Source of the DNA: Flectonema sp. DT1601
Lineage: Eukaryota; Euglenozoa; Diplonemea; Diplonemida; Diplonemidae
Direction of reading: 5' to 3'
DNA length: 64,000 nucleotides
NCBI GenBank assembly: GCA_964019425.1
Contig: OZ025789.1
Span: 682,001-746,000, forward strand
Shown here: in pieces, positions 11,322 to 24,046 of the stretch
Numbering within the stretch: the first letter of the stretch is position 1
Layout of the letters: each line of letters begins with the position of its first letter
Position numbers and translations under genes: made by a program
The notes under the pieces: model-generated
The model's input: only the letters and a program-made list of their open reading frames with translations
Databases searched by the model: none
What the model was told of the DNA's origin: nothing

Positions 11322-14300
11322 ATGAGAAATAGATAACTTCACAGCTGTACTCACATGTGTATAATAACATACAACTGATTGATGTTAACATCAGGTAGTC
11401 ATAACTACCTTCGACAACGTATGTTTGTAAAGGCAAGACATTGGTTATTGGTTTCTTTTGACTTAATTCTCGAGGGATAAAAAAAAACACCCGAAAAAAT
11501 GTATTCTATTTTTTTTTTTTGTTTCCTTGACTGCCCTATTGATACGGCGGAAGCTTCCTTTCTTTTTGTGGATTGGCCGGTGTCATTCGGTGGTTTTCTT
11601 TAGTTTACCTCCCCTCTGAGTTTCTTCTGTTTTGGTATGGCTTTGCTTTTTTTATTTTTTTTAAAAAAATTACGTAGGCAAAAAAAAAAAAAAGAAAAAT
11701 GAGAGAAAAAAAATTTCTTCAAAATCTAGTTCATTTAATATTATCAGCATACCGACCCATCTAGTTTCTTTTCCCCGTTCCCCCTTCTTCGCAGTTGGAA
11801 TATTTCAGTCTCAGGGAATTATTGTTTTTTTTTTTTTTTTTTTTTTCTTTTTTATTTTTTTTTTTATTCTTCTTTTCTTTTTAGAAAAAGATAAAAGAAA
11901 GAGAAAAAAAAAGAAGAAAAAAAAGCAAAACAATAAAAGTCATTCCCTAACATTATTTAATTGTTGTTCAACTTTACTGAAGTGGAATCCTGACAAATAA
12001 ATAATTTTTCTGAGCCTTATTCTTATTTTCCAATCTCAAGAAACCTTGAGAAGGAAAATTACTCTGTGTTTTGAGGGGGGGGAAATGTTGGCCTTGTGAC
12101 TTGCCGGCTAATTTTCGTAGATATTATTGTCATTATTTTATTGTTGTAGAGATCAGTAGTAAATCGAGTTCAGTAGAAAAAAGTTTTTAAAAAAAAAAAA
12201 AAAAAAATGAAATAAAGAATCGAAACAGCTCTTTTGCATAGTTCGGTTGTACTGTTTTTTTTTTGCTGGTAGACAAGTTGATTGCTACTCATCTGTACAC
12301 TAATTAATTGGGGAAGGCGGTTGGCTAACGGTGCACCTATTAAAATTTTTGTTGACCTAATTTTTTTTTTTTTTTTTTTTTCTAGTATTGATTAAGAATT
12401 TAACAAAAAAAAAAAAAAAAAAAAAAAAAGACTCTCTTGCTGACAATTGTAACTTTTTTTTAATTTCTTTTATTATTTAAAAGTTTTTTTCAAATTGCTC
12501 TACCCCCTCCTCTCACGTTTATCTTTTTTTTTTTTTTTAATATCCCCATCCCTCTCTTTTGCTGCCTCTTTTTCTTTTTTCTTTTTTTTTTTTTTTTTTT
12601 CCCAGCCCCAGGTAAGCCTCGGTGACGAACCGACGTGCGATAAGGGCGCATTACTTTCTTTCTTTTTTTTTTTTTTTTCCCCTTTGTTCCCCCCAGCTTT
12701 ATGTGTGCACTATCTCCTGTAAGAGTGAGTGGGTCTTCCTATATCTGAATCATTGCTATCCTCTCGTAGTAGATGAATAGTTGTCCGTAAGAAGAAAGAA
12801 ATTCACGCAACGCAGACAACTTAATCGTTGTTGGTGTTTTTATTATTATTCTCCCTCTTATTACTCTCTTTCTTTCTTTTAATATAGAGACAAGCCAGAC
12901 ATAACGTTGTCGGTAAGTCTCTGCCACTACCGGTGCGTAAAATTAAAAAAAAAAATATTAGTCGTAATGAAATACGTTCCTCGTCAGTCACTCGGACCTT
13001 TGGAATGAAATATTTGTAGCAACACTTTCTGTCTTTCTCCCTTTGGATAAGTCTGTTTATTTTTATTATTATTATTATTTGTTTTTTTCTTTTTATCGTA
13101 GACTATTGAGCGAGAATAACAAAAAAAAAAAAAGGTTTTATGGGGATTTATTTTTTAATAGAGTTCCTTCTCTTCTTCCCTTTTGTGTTGTGTATTTTTT
13201 CTTTTTTTAAATCTCTTTTGTCGCGGTGACGCGTGAACGAGAAAAAAAAAATTAAAAAAAAAGAGAATTACCCAACTATATATGTTCGTGCGTACTACTT
13301 TACCGTGGTTAATGCTCAGCCATTTTATATGTGCGTGCCAAAATACACACTCTTTCGGTTCCGTTGGAATGAAATATTTTATGATATGGTGACAGTCGAA
13401 GGATGGAGAGTCGTACTATTAATTACCACAGAAGTGGTACAGTTGATCTTTTCTTTACGAACTAAAAGAAAAAGAGAAAATGAAAAAAAAAAACAATAGA
13501 ATAGTGTCCTAGCATTTCCCCCTCAAAACTCTTCTGTACTACTAGTCTAACTGAGCTACTCGACACTGGCTGGTTAAGATGATGCATCGGAACAATATTT
13601 TTAATTATTTCTTGTTTTTTTTTTTTTTTTTATGTGCACTAATTTAGAAAGAAAAAAAAAAAAGAACGAAAAAAACAATAACCTCTTCCTTGGTATTCTC
13701 TCAATGCGTTTGAGGTATTTCCATGTTTTTTTTTTTTTTTTTTTTTTTTTTGACATATTCATTTTTTTTTGGTCTATTTTCTTGCAACAATAAAAATAGC
13801 AAGGAAGGAACAATTTCTTTTTTTAAGTAAATACTGGGTGGGGGGGGGCCTGGTTTAGTTATTTTTCCCATTTCCTTCCTTTGCTTTGCTTGCTGCAAGG
13901 TGCGAAGTGATTAGCTAGCATAATAATATTATCTAACTTTCTGAGTGAAGAAATTCTTATAAAGAGTGTTTTCTCACTCAGGAGAGAGAAGGGTTCGAGT
14001 ACGTTCAACGCAAGTAATGATTCTTCACCTTAAGTGACTGTGAGAAAGATGCTGCGGGTACGCAAATGCGAATATCAAAAAAGAATTTCACTTTTTTAAT
14101 AAAAAAAAAAAAAAAAAGTAAGATATGCTTTCAATTTCCTTTTGATTGAAAAAAACATTCAATCCCCATCAGACATAAAAAAAACAATTCATTATATTAG
14201 CCCTTCTTCACAATCAAGTAACTTGGTTAAACTTTTTTTTTTTTTTTTTTTTTACCCTTTCGCTTTAAGAGCGCCAGGTGTTTTCTTAATTTTATTAAAC

Positions 14301-15549
14301 TAGCACAACACACACACAACAACGCACGCACGAACACACGAATATTCTACTGAGGAGTGTTGTTTTGTACTAGTACGTAGTTATGTCAGAAACTTTGACA
14401 TAATCGGATATATATTATTTATAAGGGTAGGTCATGTCATCCTTGTAAACGAACATTCGGTTCACGAATAACAGATTTTACTTTCTGGTCTTCTTGTTTT
14501 GTAGCTCTGCTCCCATACCCCCCTGGCTTTAAAAAATAAAATACAAAAAAGGCAGAAGGCAGATCGTTAGAATTTCACTACATAGTAAACTATAAACTGC
14601 GGGGGATTTTGGCTATTTTGTTTTTTTATAATAGTAAAGTGTCCCGTGGTTCCTTCATCCCCCTTAACGTGACCCTAACTACGCTGAATCTGTGTAAAAA
14701 GGGTTTTCAACTATTTTAATTTGTGTGATATGTTCCCCTCGCACCTTACCCTGGGAAGGCCAAAAGGTCTTCTGACGTATGAACCCACAAGTAACTCTTT
14801 TTATTTTTTTTATTTTTATTTTTATTTCTTGTATTCGAAAGCTTCAGTTCTTTTATTGCGAAAATTACTGCAAAAAAAAATAAAGAAAATAAAATTTAAA
14901 AAAAAAAAGGGAATCTTTCGCATTTAAATTGGAAGTGCAAAGATTGACTGCTCTCCCAAATCTCCCCTTCTTTTTTTTTTTTTTGGCTTTTTAAAAAAAG
15001 CTGGTTTTATGTTTATAAATTCAGACTCAAACGCAGCCTGGAAAAATATCCCTTTTCCCTCCAACAACCAGTTTAACATCGTATTATATTGACCTTAATT
15101 TACTTTACTCCCCTTAACTAGTTTCTTTTTACTTTTTTTTTTTTTTTTTTTTGGCAGCATCCCCATTCTCTTTCTCACCCATTTCTTCTTTTCTTTTCGT
15201 ACTGATTGTACCTGGTTTCTACCGTACAATATTTCAGTCCTTATGAATCAGAGACAGGATTTTTTTTTTGTGTATAAAAAAAGACTTATCAAATATGGAG
15301 AGAAAAGAAATGTTGCAGTTGTCAACATTTTTTTTTTTTAATCCTAACCTTAGTATTCTCTTATGATAAAGTTACATTCTAACTATTTTATGAGATCATC
15401 AGAGAAAAAAAAATAAAAAAGAATTATTTTAAAAAACGTTAAAAACAGGGTGGTAGAGGTGACGTGGTATTATACCACGTCCCCAAAAAAATAGTCGTTT
15501 TTTTTTTTTTTTTTTTTTTATTCATTTCAAGAATCAACGTGTTTTTTTT

Positions 15550-15580
<31 letters not shown>

Positions 15581-18064
15581 CTTTCCCTCAATCACCAGTC
15601 CTCGGTAGGTCGCTTTACTTGTTCAGATGTTATTATTTTTTTTTTCCAGCGATCGAGTCTTTGTGGTTCTTAAATTCACAAAGGCGAGTACTCTGATGCA
15701 GCGATTTCGACAGCTTCTTCAGTGATCGAAAAAAATGGTTTTGTTTTTGATTTTTTTTTTCTTTTTAAAAAAAGAACGTTGACGGGCAACTGGCTGATGA
15801 AAGTGCCATTACTGGGAACAACAAAACAACAACAGAACTCAACCATATTGTTAAAGAATGTTACGGTATTGAAGCAGAAACATTCTATTTGGCGTATAAT
15901 CTTTTACGTTATAGAACATTACTATGGACCTTGAAAAGCATTAACGGCGGATACACGCTGGGAATACCGATTATTCCGTTGGCTTTGATGCTCGTTTTTT
16001 TTTCTTCTCTTTTTTTCTTTCCCGTTAATTTACATTTCACATTCTTTCACATCATTTATTACGTTAAATTCAAAATATGTTTTTTTTTTTTTTTCTTCTT
16101 TCCCTTCATTTCTGAAGTTATTTTTTTTTTTTCCGTGCAGCCTTTCATTTTTTACCTAACACAGTAACGTCGGGTAATGAACAGATGAAATGATTCTGTG
16201 TAGACATCGGAACGTCTTCACAGGTAAGTGATATTTGTATTACGGGTTGTCTGTTGTGAAGGCTCCGGGAAAAAAAAAACAAAACAAAAAAAGTCAAGTT
16301 TTTAAAATCAAATAATGATTCTATTGGACCTACCGTCTGCTTCGTGCATGCAGTGGGTCTCTAGTGGTATCACAACCTTCTGGTCAATGTAAGTCTCTTC
16401 TCGCCTGTGAGAGTCTCACGGTTGTGGTCTGAATGACTAACTTTTCCAGAAGTTTGAACTCCCTGACTTCAAGAACAAAAAGCCATTGGAGGGAAGGGCA
16501 TGTTTTTAAAAAAAAAAAAAAAAAAAATTCCAGTCTAGATAGACACTAACGTTTTTTTTTAAAAAAAAGTTTTTTTTTTTTTTGAAAAGAAAAATTATAA
16601 CCTTTTTTTTATTTGTTTGGTATTTTTATTCTATTCATCGTCTAACGTTTGACAAAAAGACACTAAATAATAGTTGGATATTAACTAACTACTATGTTGT
16701 TATTTTAATGGGAAAAAATCTTCCATTTATTCACAAATCATCCCTCTTTCCTCGGTACGAGCGATATCTGATGGTAATATATTGTTTATTGAGCTGTGGA
16801 ATCCTCACCCCTTGTTTTTTTTTTCTTTTTTTGTTGTTGATTTCTTGTTTTTGTTTTTTATTGTGTGTTACATGTTGCATAACACACTCTGATTGGCGGC
16901 TTGGCACAAGTTGCTTGGTAGTGCTTTCAACACATGTATCGAATCTGTACATGTGTCCTTTTTAACATCGTTTCTTTTATAACCCTCCCTATTAGTGTGT
17001 ATGCACGGGTTATTCGTGTTGCATGCTTGTCTGTTTTTTTTCCTTTTTATATGAAAAACTTTTTTTTTTTCCTTCTTCTTTTCACTCTTTTTCTTTGGTT
17101 CTCTATTCTTATCACAGGTTTTTGCTAAATCACGCCGAAAATAAAAAAAAAAATAAAAATAAGACGAAGGTACTACGGACAGAGTTCAAAAAATATTTTT
17201 TTGTTCTTCTTTCTCGTTACTTTCTTCTTTCAGCTATCTAAAGCAAGCCTGTTCTTGTTGTAGTGTTGTGGTAGCGTGTTTACAGTGTGTGGCGTTGTGT
17301 TTTGAGTTCTTTCGAAAGAAGAAAGGTTAGTGATAACAATTCCCCTCCCCTCTAAAAGGGAAAAAAAAAAAAAAAAAAACTTAGGACCCCAATTGTGTGA
17401 GTGCTATATGGTTGAAAACTATATTTTTGCACTTTTTACAAAACCCCCCAGTCCTGAACAGTTGTTCATCGAATCTATCTATTTTTTTTTTTTAAAATAG
17501 TACCCCCTTAGCGGATGATGTCCTTAATTGGGGAATAGTAAAGAGACGTTGGATTCCTTCACTTCTTCTTATTTGATTAGAATTTGTTCACTGAATCCAG
17601 TGGGCAGGTACTATTAAGATGAATTCCTATTATTGCGAGTTGCTTTTTCAGATACGGAGAGTTACACCACAACCTACCTTTGGAACACTAGACGTGTTGC
17701 GATTTTTCTTGCGAAGTGTTCGTAAAATGTTTTCAAAGGTTCGTGAGGTGGGGAAAAGTTGTTGCGCAGTTTATTTCTTCCCCCCCTTTTTTTTTTTTTT
17801 TTTTTTTTCTTCTTAATCGATGTTATATAAATCAAGGATCACCCCCACCCATCCACTTCCCGTTATCATCTCTCAATTGTTCGTATCGATAGATCTCCAG
17901 TGTGCAGCGCATACTCGCTATTGTGTCCAATGTACGTTTCATCCCACAAACAGTATTTTTAAGGGTGTGAGACGATGTGACTTTTTTGTTTAGGTGATTC
18001 GTGTTTTGGAGTTTTTTTTACCGAATTTTCTCTAGTTAGGACCAACAGTAAAAAAAAAAAAAAA
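11322..18064. other. 6.7-kb homopolymer-rich gap with exon-like islands
   Basis: This stretch is dominated by T and A tracts of 10-30 bases, and its apparent reading frames are mostly Phe/Lys runs. A few islands have ordinary composition. The frame at 15775-15993 encodes about 70 residues ending in a hydrophobic segment with no homopolymer bias. GTAAGT donor-like sites occur at 16224 and 16389. A segment at 16450-16508 after TTTTCCAG reads as a short Lys/Pro/Glu-containing C-terminus with a stop. I could not join these into one phase-consistent gene. They may be a diverged multi-exon gene, spliced non-coding RNA, or the long 5' leader of the transporter downstream. Another open island lies at 13260-13480. 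Confidence 0.45.
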
Positions 18065-20301
18065 ATGTCCTTCGACTTGCCGAATGGCACGAAAGTGCTC
18101 GTCGTAAATAATTTAATAAAATTAAGAAGTTTGATTGATGAGTCAGGTGATCTCGAATGGGATGATTCGTATTTATCAACACCAGGAGCTGTCGGTACTG
18201 TTGTGGGAACTGACGAAGACGGAACGATTGCTGTAGAAATTGAAGGTGTTCCAGAAGTAGAAGGAGATCAATTATTCTATCCGAGAGAAGCTCTCGAATG
18301 CGCAAACGATGACCAGCAATTAACCAACAGCATCTGCTCCAATACGAATGTTATAATTCCTCCAAGTGTTTCGAACAACAGTTCAATGCGTCGTATCAAT
18401 TCAATCACCGAACTCGCAGAAAGTCGCCTCCTCTCCTCCTGCATTGGAATGGGATTCCTAGCTGCTCTTGTTGGATACGAATGGACAATATTTACAAAAC
18501 AGTTTTTATTAATTCAATATCAATCTGATAAGACTCACCGATCTGATGTATTGACATCAAGTCAACAAGTAACGTTGTGGGGTGTAACGTATTCACTGGC
18601 AATATTAAGTTCTTTAGTAAGTGGATATTTAATTCAAAAAGGGAGAAAGTGTACAGCTCTGACAGCTATCTCATTGTACAGCGTTGGGACTGTGGTTGGT
18701 ATGCTTTTTTTTAAAAAAGTTTTTTTTTGCATTTAACAAGTATTGTAAGAACGAAAAAGAATGTTGGCAGCACACGTAAACCTCCTTTAGCTTTATCAGT
18801 TTAAGTCGGTTCACGGTTTCGTGCACAAACAAAAAATCACAGTGTTATATCATTATTTTCTGTAGTTGAAGTTAAAGCCAATTCTTTTTTGTTTTTGACT
18901 TATTGTGTGATAGAAGTTGCAAGGAGAAAACGAAAATAACATAAAACAATACCAGGAGCCGGATCCAACGGCATGGGAACACTACTCTGTGGTCAAATAC
19001 TAATTGGATTTAGTTTGGGGATGTTGTTGACTGCACCTGCTGCGTATCTATCAGAAGTGATGCTTGAAAGAGGAAAAGGAATAGCTGGTCTCATAACAAT
19101 GATTCATTTAGGAAGCACTGCAGCAACAGTAAACACTCTTTGCTTTAAAGGTGCTGCAGTTGATGGAGGTTGGAGATGGTTACTTGGGTTGGTCGGGATT
19201 CCTTGTTGTCTTCTTTATGTGTTGATGTGTAGACTCCCTGAATCACCAATATATTTAGTTAGAAAGGGACAAGTTGATGATGCGATTAAGAATCTTAAAA
19301 AACTATCAAACACTCACAGTGCTAGATTAATACTCGACTCTGCCTTGTCGATTAGCCAGGACTACCCTGCTGGAAGTAACAGAATTGGGCTGAGAAAATT
19401 TGTGAGAAAAAATAAGGAACTAATTGCTGTTTCTCTGCTGATGATGTGCATGGCGGAGACTGCTCGCACAATTCTTGAAATCTATACTCCTATTCTGTTG
19501 TCTCGTTTGTTGTGGAATGAACCGACGACTAGATCATCTGTTTTATATTCAAATTTAGTAACCATCCTAGTGGCTGTTATTGGTTCACTATTAGGTTTCT
19601 TAATAGTCGAAAAACTTCCAAGAAGGAGACTACTGTTCGCGTCTTGTGCAGTTACTTGTGTCTTAGGATTGGCTTCAGCACTTATTCTGTACCTTGGTCA
19701 ATCTGGTATTGTTGCAATGTTAATGTTAATTAGTATTCTTGTTCACTCTGTAGGCTATGGCATTGTTCCTCTTCTGTATACCTGTGAGATCTTTCCACTT
19801 CAATATCGGGAACATGGGATAGCGTTTTCTGTAATTGGATATTGGGTTTCTAAGATGGCTGTCCGGCTTGCCTGCTCTCCTGATGTGAGTGATAAGAACA
19901 TAGTCGCGTTCTTGTTTAGCGTGGCAGTTGTTTCATTCTTCACCTGCAATATCGCATACTACATGGCTGCTGAGACAAGAGGTCTGACTATTGCTCATTG
20001 CAGTAAAAACTTGACTCAGATTGGTAGACCTCGCTCTATGAGTCTCAGTGCGACCGGCACGCAACTCATTGAGGGGGAAAGTGGAAACGGTGATGACGAA
20101 CCTCACGAGTCTACTTCACCTGCAGAAACATCTCAACTTTTTGTTTCTAACAACATCTCTCCACTCTCTGCTACTTCAAGAGAATCTCCTCATCTCTCGC
20201 ACACTGTGCCTAAGAAACGTAAACAGAATAAGGGTAATTCCCTCAGCAGTAGTTTCGCAACTAACGGAGGAGAAGAGATGATAGCCACAACAAGTGTTTA
20301 A
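18065..20301 (+). CDS. MFS sugar-transporter family protein with N-terminal SH3-like domain
   Basis: Exons 18065-18698 and 18956-20301 give 659 residues; the 257-nt intron (GTATGC...CCAG) joins in phase 1 to give GAGSNG. From about residue 115 on it is a Major Facilitator of the sugar porter type: roughly 12 spans, an RLPESP-IYLVRKG motif after span 6 (PESPRWL class) and a long Ser-rich cytosolic tail. Residues 8-80 precede the first span and resemble the Mind-bomb-type SH3 repeat: an IKLRSLID helix, a Trp-Asp, GAVGTVV, DGTIAVEIEG and a final YPREALE. That domain is unusual on a transporter. The substrate cannot be read from sequence; RGD-like and PETRG motifs of classical glucose carriers are only partly conserved (AETRG is present). 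Confidence 0.8.
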
Positions 20302-21311
20302 TTAATCACATCACACTATTAGATGACCTGTTTGCATTCACCACGGCTGACACACAATTTTATGAAATAACTCGTATAGGAATTGAAGTTGTAATTGTGC
20401 GTCGCTGGTCGCAATGACGTCTAATGTAGTGTAACAGGTTCCTGTCTAGATAGCAATCATCGGGCGAACTCTGAAGTTACATTAGACTAGTAGCAGTCAG
20501 TATAGCTCCTGTTGATTTCATCATTCGTTTTCCTCCCCCAACTCAAACCCACCAACTATGTTCAGTAGTATTTGGTTTCTTTTTTGGTTCTCCCCCCTCC
20601 ACACCCTCAGCTGACGGATTATTTGAATCTTGAAATTCAAAACAAGAGTAAGAGTCGACTAGCTTTGCGGATATCAATTTGAAATGACCAACGTTGTTAC
20701 AATTTATTTTTCTAAAATATTGCGTGTTGTAATTTTTTTTTATTTTTTTTTCTTCGCGGCTCCGCGAGTTGTTTCATGCGTGTGGCTTCAGTTGACCTGA
20801 CTAGTCTGCCTGGTAGCCAATTCCGAACCTAACATTAAAAACATCTTGTTTTTATTATTAACAAACTAAATTGAGTACGAAACTAACCTTTTATTGTTGT
20901 AGTTCATCTGTAAGGGGCAAAAGCTAAATCATGGTAGAAGGGAAAGAAAGAAAAAAAAAAAAAAGTAGGAACCTCGCCCTAAAGAAAAAAAAAAAAAAAG
21001 AATATAAAAAAAAAAATAAATATAAAATAAAATAAAAGGCCACAGTTAGAGGATGACAGAAAAATTCTTCTGTGGCAGTTATTTAATTGCAATCCCGATT
21101 GGCTCATCAAATTTCATTCTTCGATTGCGATATTGTTTTCGTGTTCTTCAAAAGAAAAAAAAAAAGGATAGAAAAAAAAAAAAAAAATTTGCCTTCGGAG
21201 TTTTTCTTTCGTATAGTTGTCTGCAGACTTCTGTTTTTTTGTAAAAAATAATGTTCTCTCTGTTTTTTTTTTTCTAAATAATCATTTCTTGTTTATTCAG
21301 TACAAAAATAA
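20302..21311. other. Intergenic spacer
   Basis: About 1 kb without a supported gene. It contains A tracts near 20950-21030 and 21150-21187. It ends in TTTATTCAG (AG at 21299-21300), a pyrimidine-rich acceptor 11 bases before the next start codon. Confidence 0.6.
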
Positions 21312-23789
21312 ATGACAAGAGCACCCATATGTGGTACCATTCCTATCAGACGCCCACAACTAACACCGCTTCCTGTAGAGCAGCATCTTCCTGGAATACC
21401 AGCTAAGAAGTACACAGGAGCTCGTCACTTACCAGATTATGATGTTGCTTTGAAAGAATCGTCAATACTGTTGCCGCTCCCGCCGCAGAAAAAAGTAACA
21501 AATCAATCTGGAGGTGGAAAGATAATAACTTCGTACCCTAGGAAAGCAAGCAGAGGAAAACCTTTTCTCATTCGGGAAATTGAAGGCTATCTCACTGATG
21601 AATTACGAGCTGCTGAAGAGTCAAACGGTTGTCCTTTAGAAGAAGGCTGTCGCAGTAGGTTTGTCGCCTTGTTTTTATTGAATTCCTATCTGAGAAGTCG
21701 CAGGTCAAATCAATAAAACAGATACGTCATCTTCCGCAATGCTCTTCATATCTTTAAATCTCATCTTCCAACTTATGATAATGTGCTTTCGATAATAATG
21801 CGAGAGTTTGACTACTGCATTACAGCAAGTTATGAGAAAGCAGGTGAAAATGACAGTCTGAGAAAACACCTTCTCGATGAGGCAAATCAAAAGGTTTGTT
21901 ATTTTTGTGCAATGAAAATATCAACAAAACGTTACGTAACAATCACCACATCCACACAGGAATTGGCAATCGCAGAGATGGAACGCACCCACCGCGAAGA
22001 GCTGATGGTCATCCTGCAGGAAGCTCAAAAAACTAGAATCGATAATCTACTCAGCAGTCCAATTGAAACTTTGAATAAAGAAATTCAGAAATATAAAAGT
22101 CAAGCCCAGTCATTAGAATGGGAAAACAAACAACTGATTGAGAGGAACAGACACAGCGCCGCAGACGACTCGAGTGATGTGGAGGGATCGCTGCCTTCAG
22201 ATATCGTTCGTAAATTAGATACTTTCATCGTCTCGCTATCTCAGACGGTGATGCAGAGTTTGAATCTAAATAAAACTCTTCGTTCTGAGTGTGATGATCT
22301 ACGTAAGCAACATCAACAGGTGTGTTACTCGTTACCTTTGATAAGGCAAGGGTATTAATGTTTTCAATTTATAATATCAAACAGCTGACTGAATCACTCG
22401 ACAGAGCTCTTTCAAGAGTTGAAGCAGTTCAGGAACAGAAGACAACTTTATCTGATGAATTGGCTAAGATTACAACTTCTTATCGAGCACTTGAATTAGA
22501 AGCAAAACGATTCTCGTCAGAATCATCAACGACAAAGATCACTCGTTTGCAAGAGCAACTGAGAGATCTTCGTAAGAATTCAAGAGAGCAACACACTCGA
22601 TTACTTGAGGCATATAAGAAATGCTGTTCTTTAGAAAAACTTGTTCTCAATTCGAATGACGTGGAGAAGACTGGAATGTTGTCATTACAAGTGAGGGCAC
22701 TAGTTCCTGAGGGAATTGGAAACGGTGTTTCTAAATTATTAGAAACGACTTCAACATCTCTGATTGCGAATGATAATTTAAATCTTTTTGATGTGCTGAA
22801 TGAATTAGAAAATTTTTGGATCTCCAAAAATAAAATGGATCAGATCAGCGATGAGGAACTACTTCTAAAACACGTCTCCAAAAAATTTCAAAATGACGAG
22901 ACTGAAACATGTCACTATTTAGCTAATCTTCTGACTGCTGTACAACGATTTCAGTACCATAGCGATTGCAAGTTGTTATTAAAAGTATTAAATCGAAGGT
23001 TGAGTTCTCAGATATGGTTTGTTTGACTTTACCATACGTCATACGTGATTTAAAAAAAAAAAGTAATAATAAAACCGAATACACAAATAGGTATCAACAG
23101 CGTAGTGAAATCGAACAACTGCAAACTTTACTTTCGAGTAAAACATCAATTTCAAAGAAGGAGATTATTTCAGTTATCACGTTAGCATTCCCAAGTAAAT
23201 CAGTATCGAATGCTGTTGAGTTGTACCATGCTTTGTGTCCACACAATAAAGTTCCGACATCACAGGTATCGGATTCTCTTGTTTAGTTTTTTTTGGTGTT
23301 TGGTTTTTTGCTCTAAAAAAGAGAGAAAAAAAAAAAAAAAACGAAAAACAGTCTCTGAAGGAATCCGTTGAAGGATTTAAACTTCAGGAGTTAATTAAAA
23401 TACAACTCTTGGAAGAATCTCAACTATTCCTGTTGCAGATTGAAGAAGGAATCAGAACTTTAATAAAAGACGTCAATCAGACTACTTCTGATAGAGTTCG
23501 AGTTAGTAATGTTGTCGACATTATTACTCAACTTGATCCAATACAATCTGAAGGGGAGTTGATGAAGTTATTGTGTGGATGTGTACCAGACGGTATCTCT
23601 ACTTCTGAGTCACGTGAGAACAGTTTAAATCCAATAATTGATAACTTTGAGAACTTTATCACTGCAATGAGAGTTTCTTCTGCTTGGATTCGGAAGACGA
23701 AAACACTGACGGAGGAATCACTCTTTAATGTGTTGGATGTAATCTCTTCATCAAGTCAAGCTGATGAGGAGCCCAGCCCTCCAGTGTGA
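21312..23789 (+). CDS. TSNAXIP1-like ciliary coiled-coil protein
   Basis: Six exons (21312-21658, 21722-21893, 21960-22319, 22385-23016, 23091-23265, 23352-23789) give 707 residues with all phases consistent. Introns are 63-86 nt; four of the five donors are GTTTGT or GTGTGT. Residues 85-155 (EIEGYLTDEL, YVIFRNALHIFKSHLPTYDNVLSIIMREFDY) resemble the N-terminal domain of translin-associated factor X-interacting protein 1, a protein of motile cilia. Residues 160-340 are continuous coiled coil. The remainder is alpha-helical without recognised domains. Fourth-exon donors at 22999 and 23017 both preserve phase; I chose 23017 because its GTTTGT matches the other introns. The role in the flagellum is inferred from the family. 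Confidence 0.72.
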
Positions 23790-24046
23790 CGTCAACAGAT
23801 TTTAGTAGTTTTTAGACACGTGCTATTTGATAATAATTTCATCACTTCTGTGTTTGTTATTTATTCTCAATATTAGTTTGGTTTGCAATTTTTCTCTTAC
23901 TTCTGTAGGTGAAGGTTTTGCCCTTTCAGTTACACTTTTGTAAGTTTTGTTTTTATTTGTTTTATGTACCTGCTGTAGATCAGCTGTTAGTTTATGATAC
24001 CGAGTCTGGCAGATTAATATCTGAAAATATGTTATTTCAGTTTAGG

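Noticed and set aside
12495-17241. Phe-, Lys- and Pro-rich open frames across the gap
   Set aside because: They are translations of T or A runs and show no domain or codon bias.
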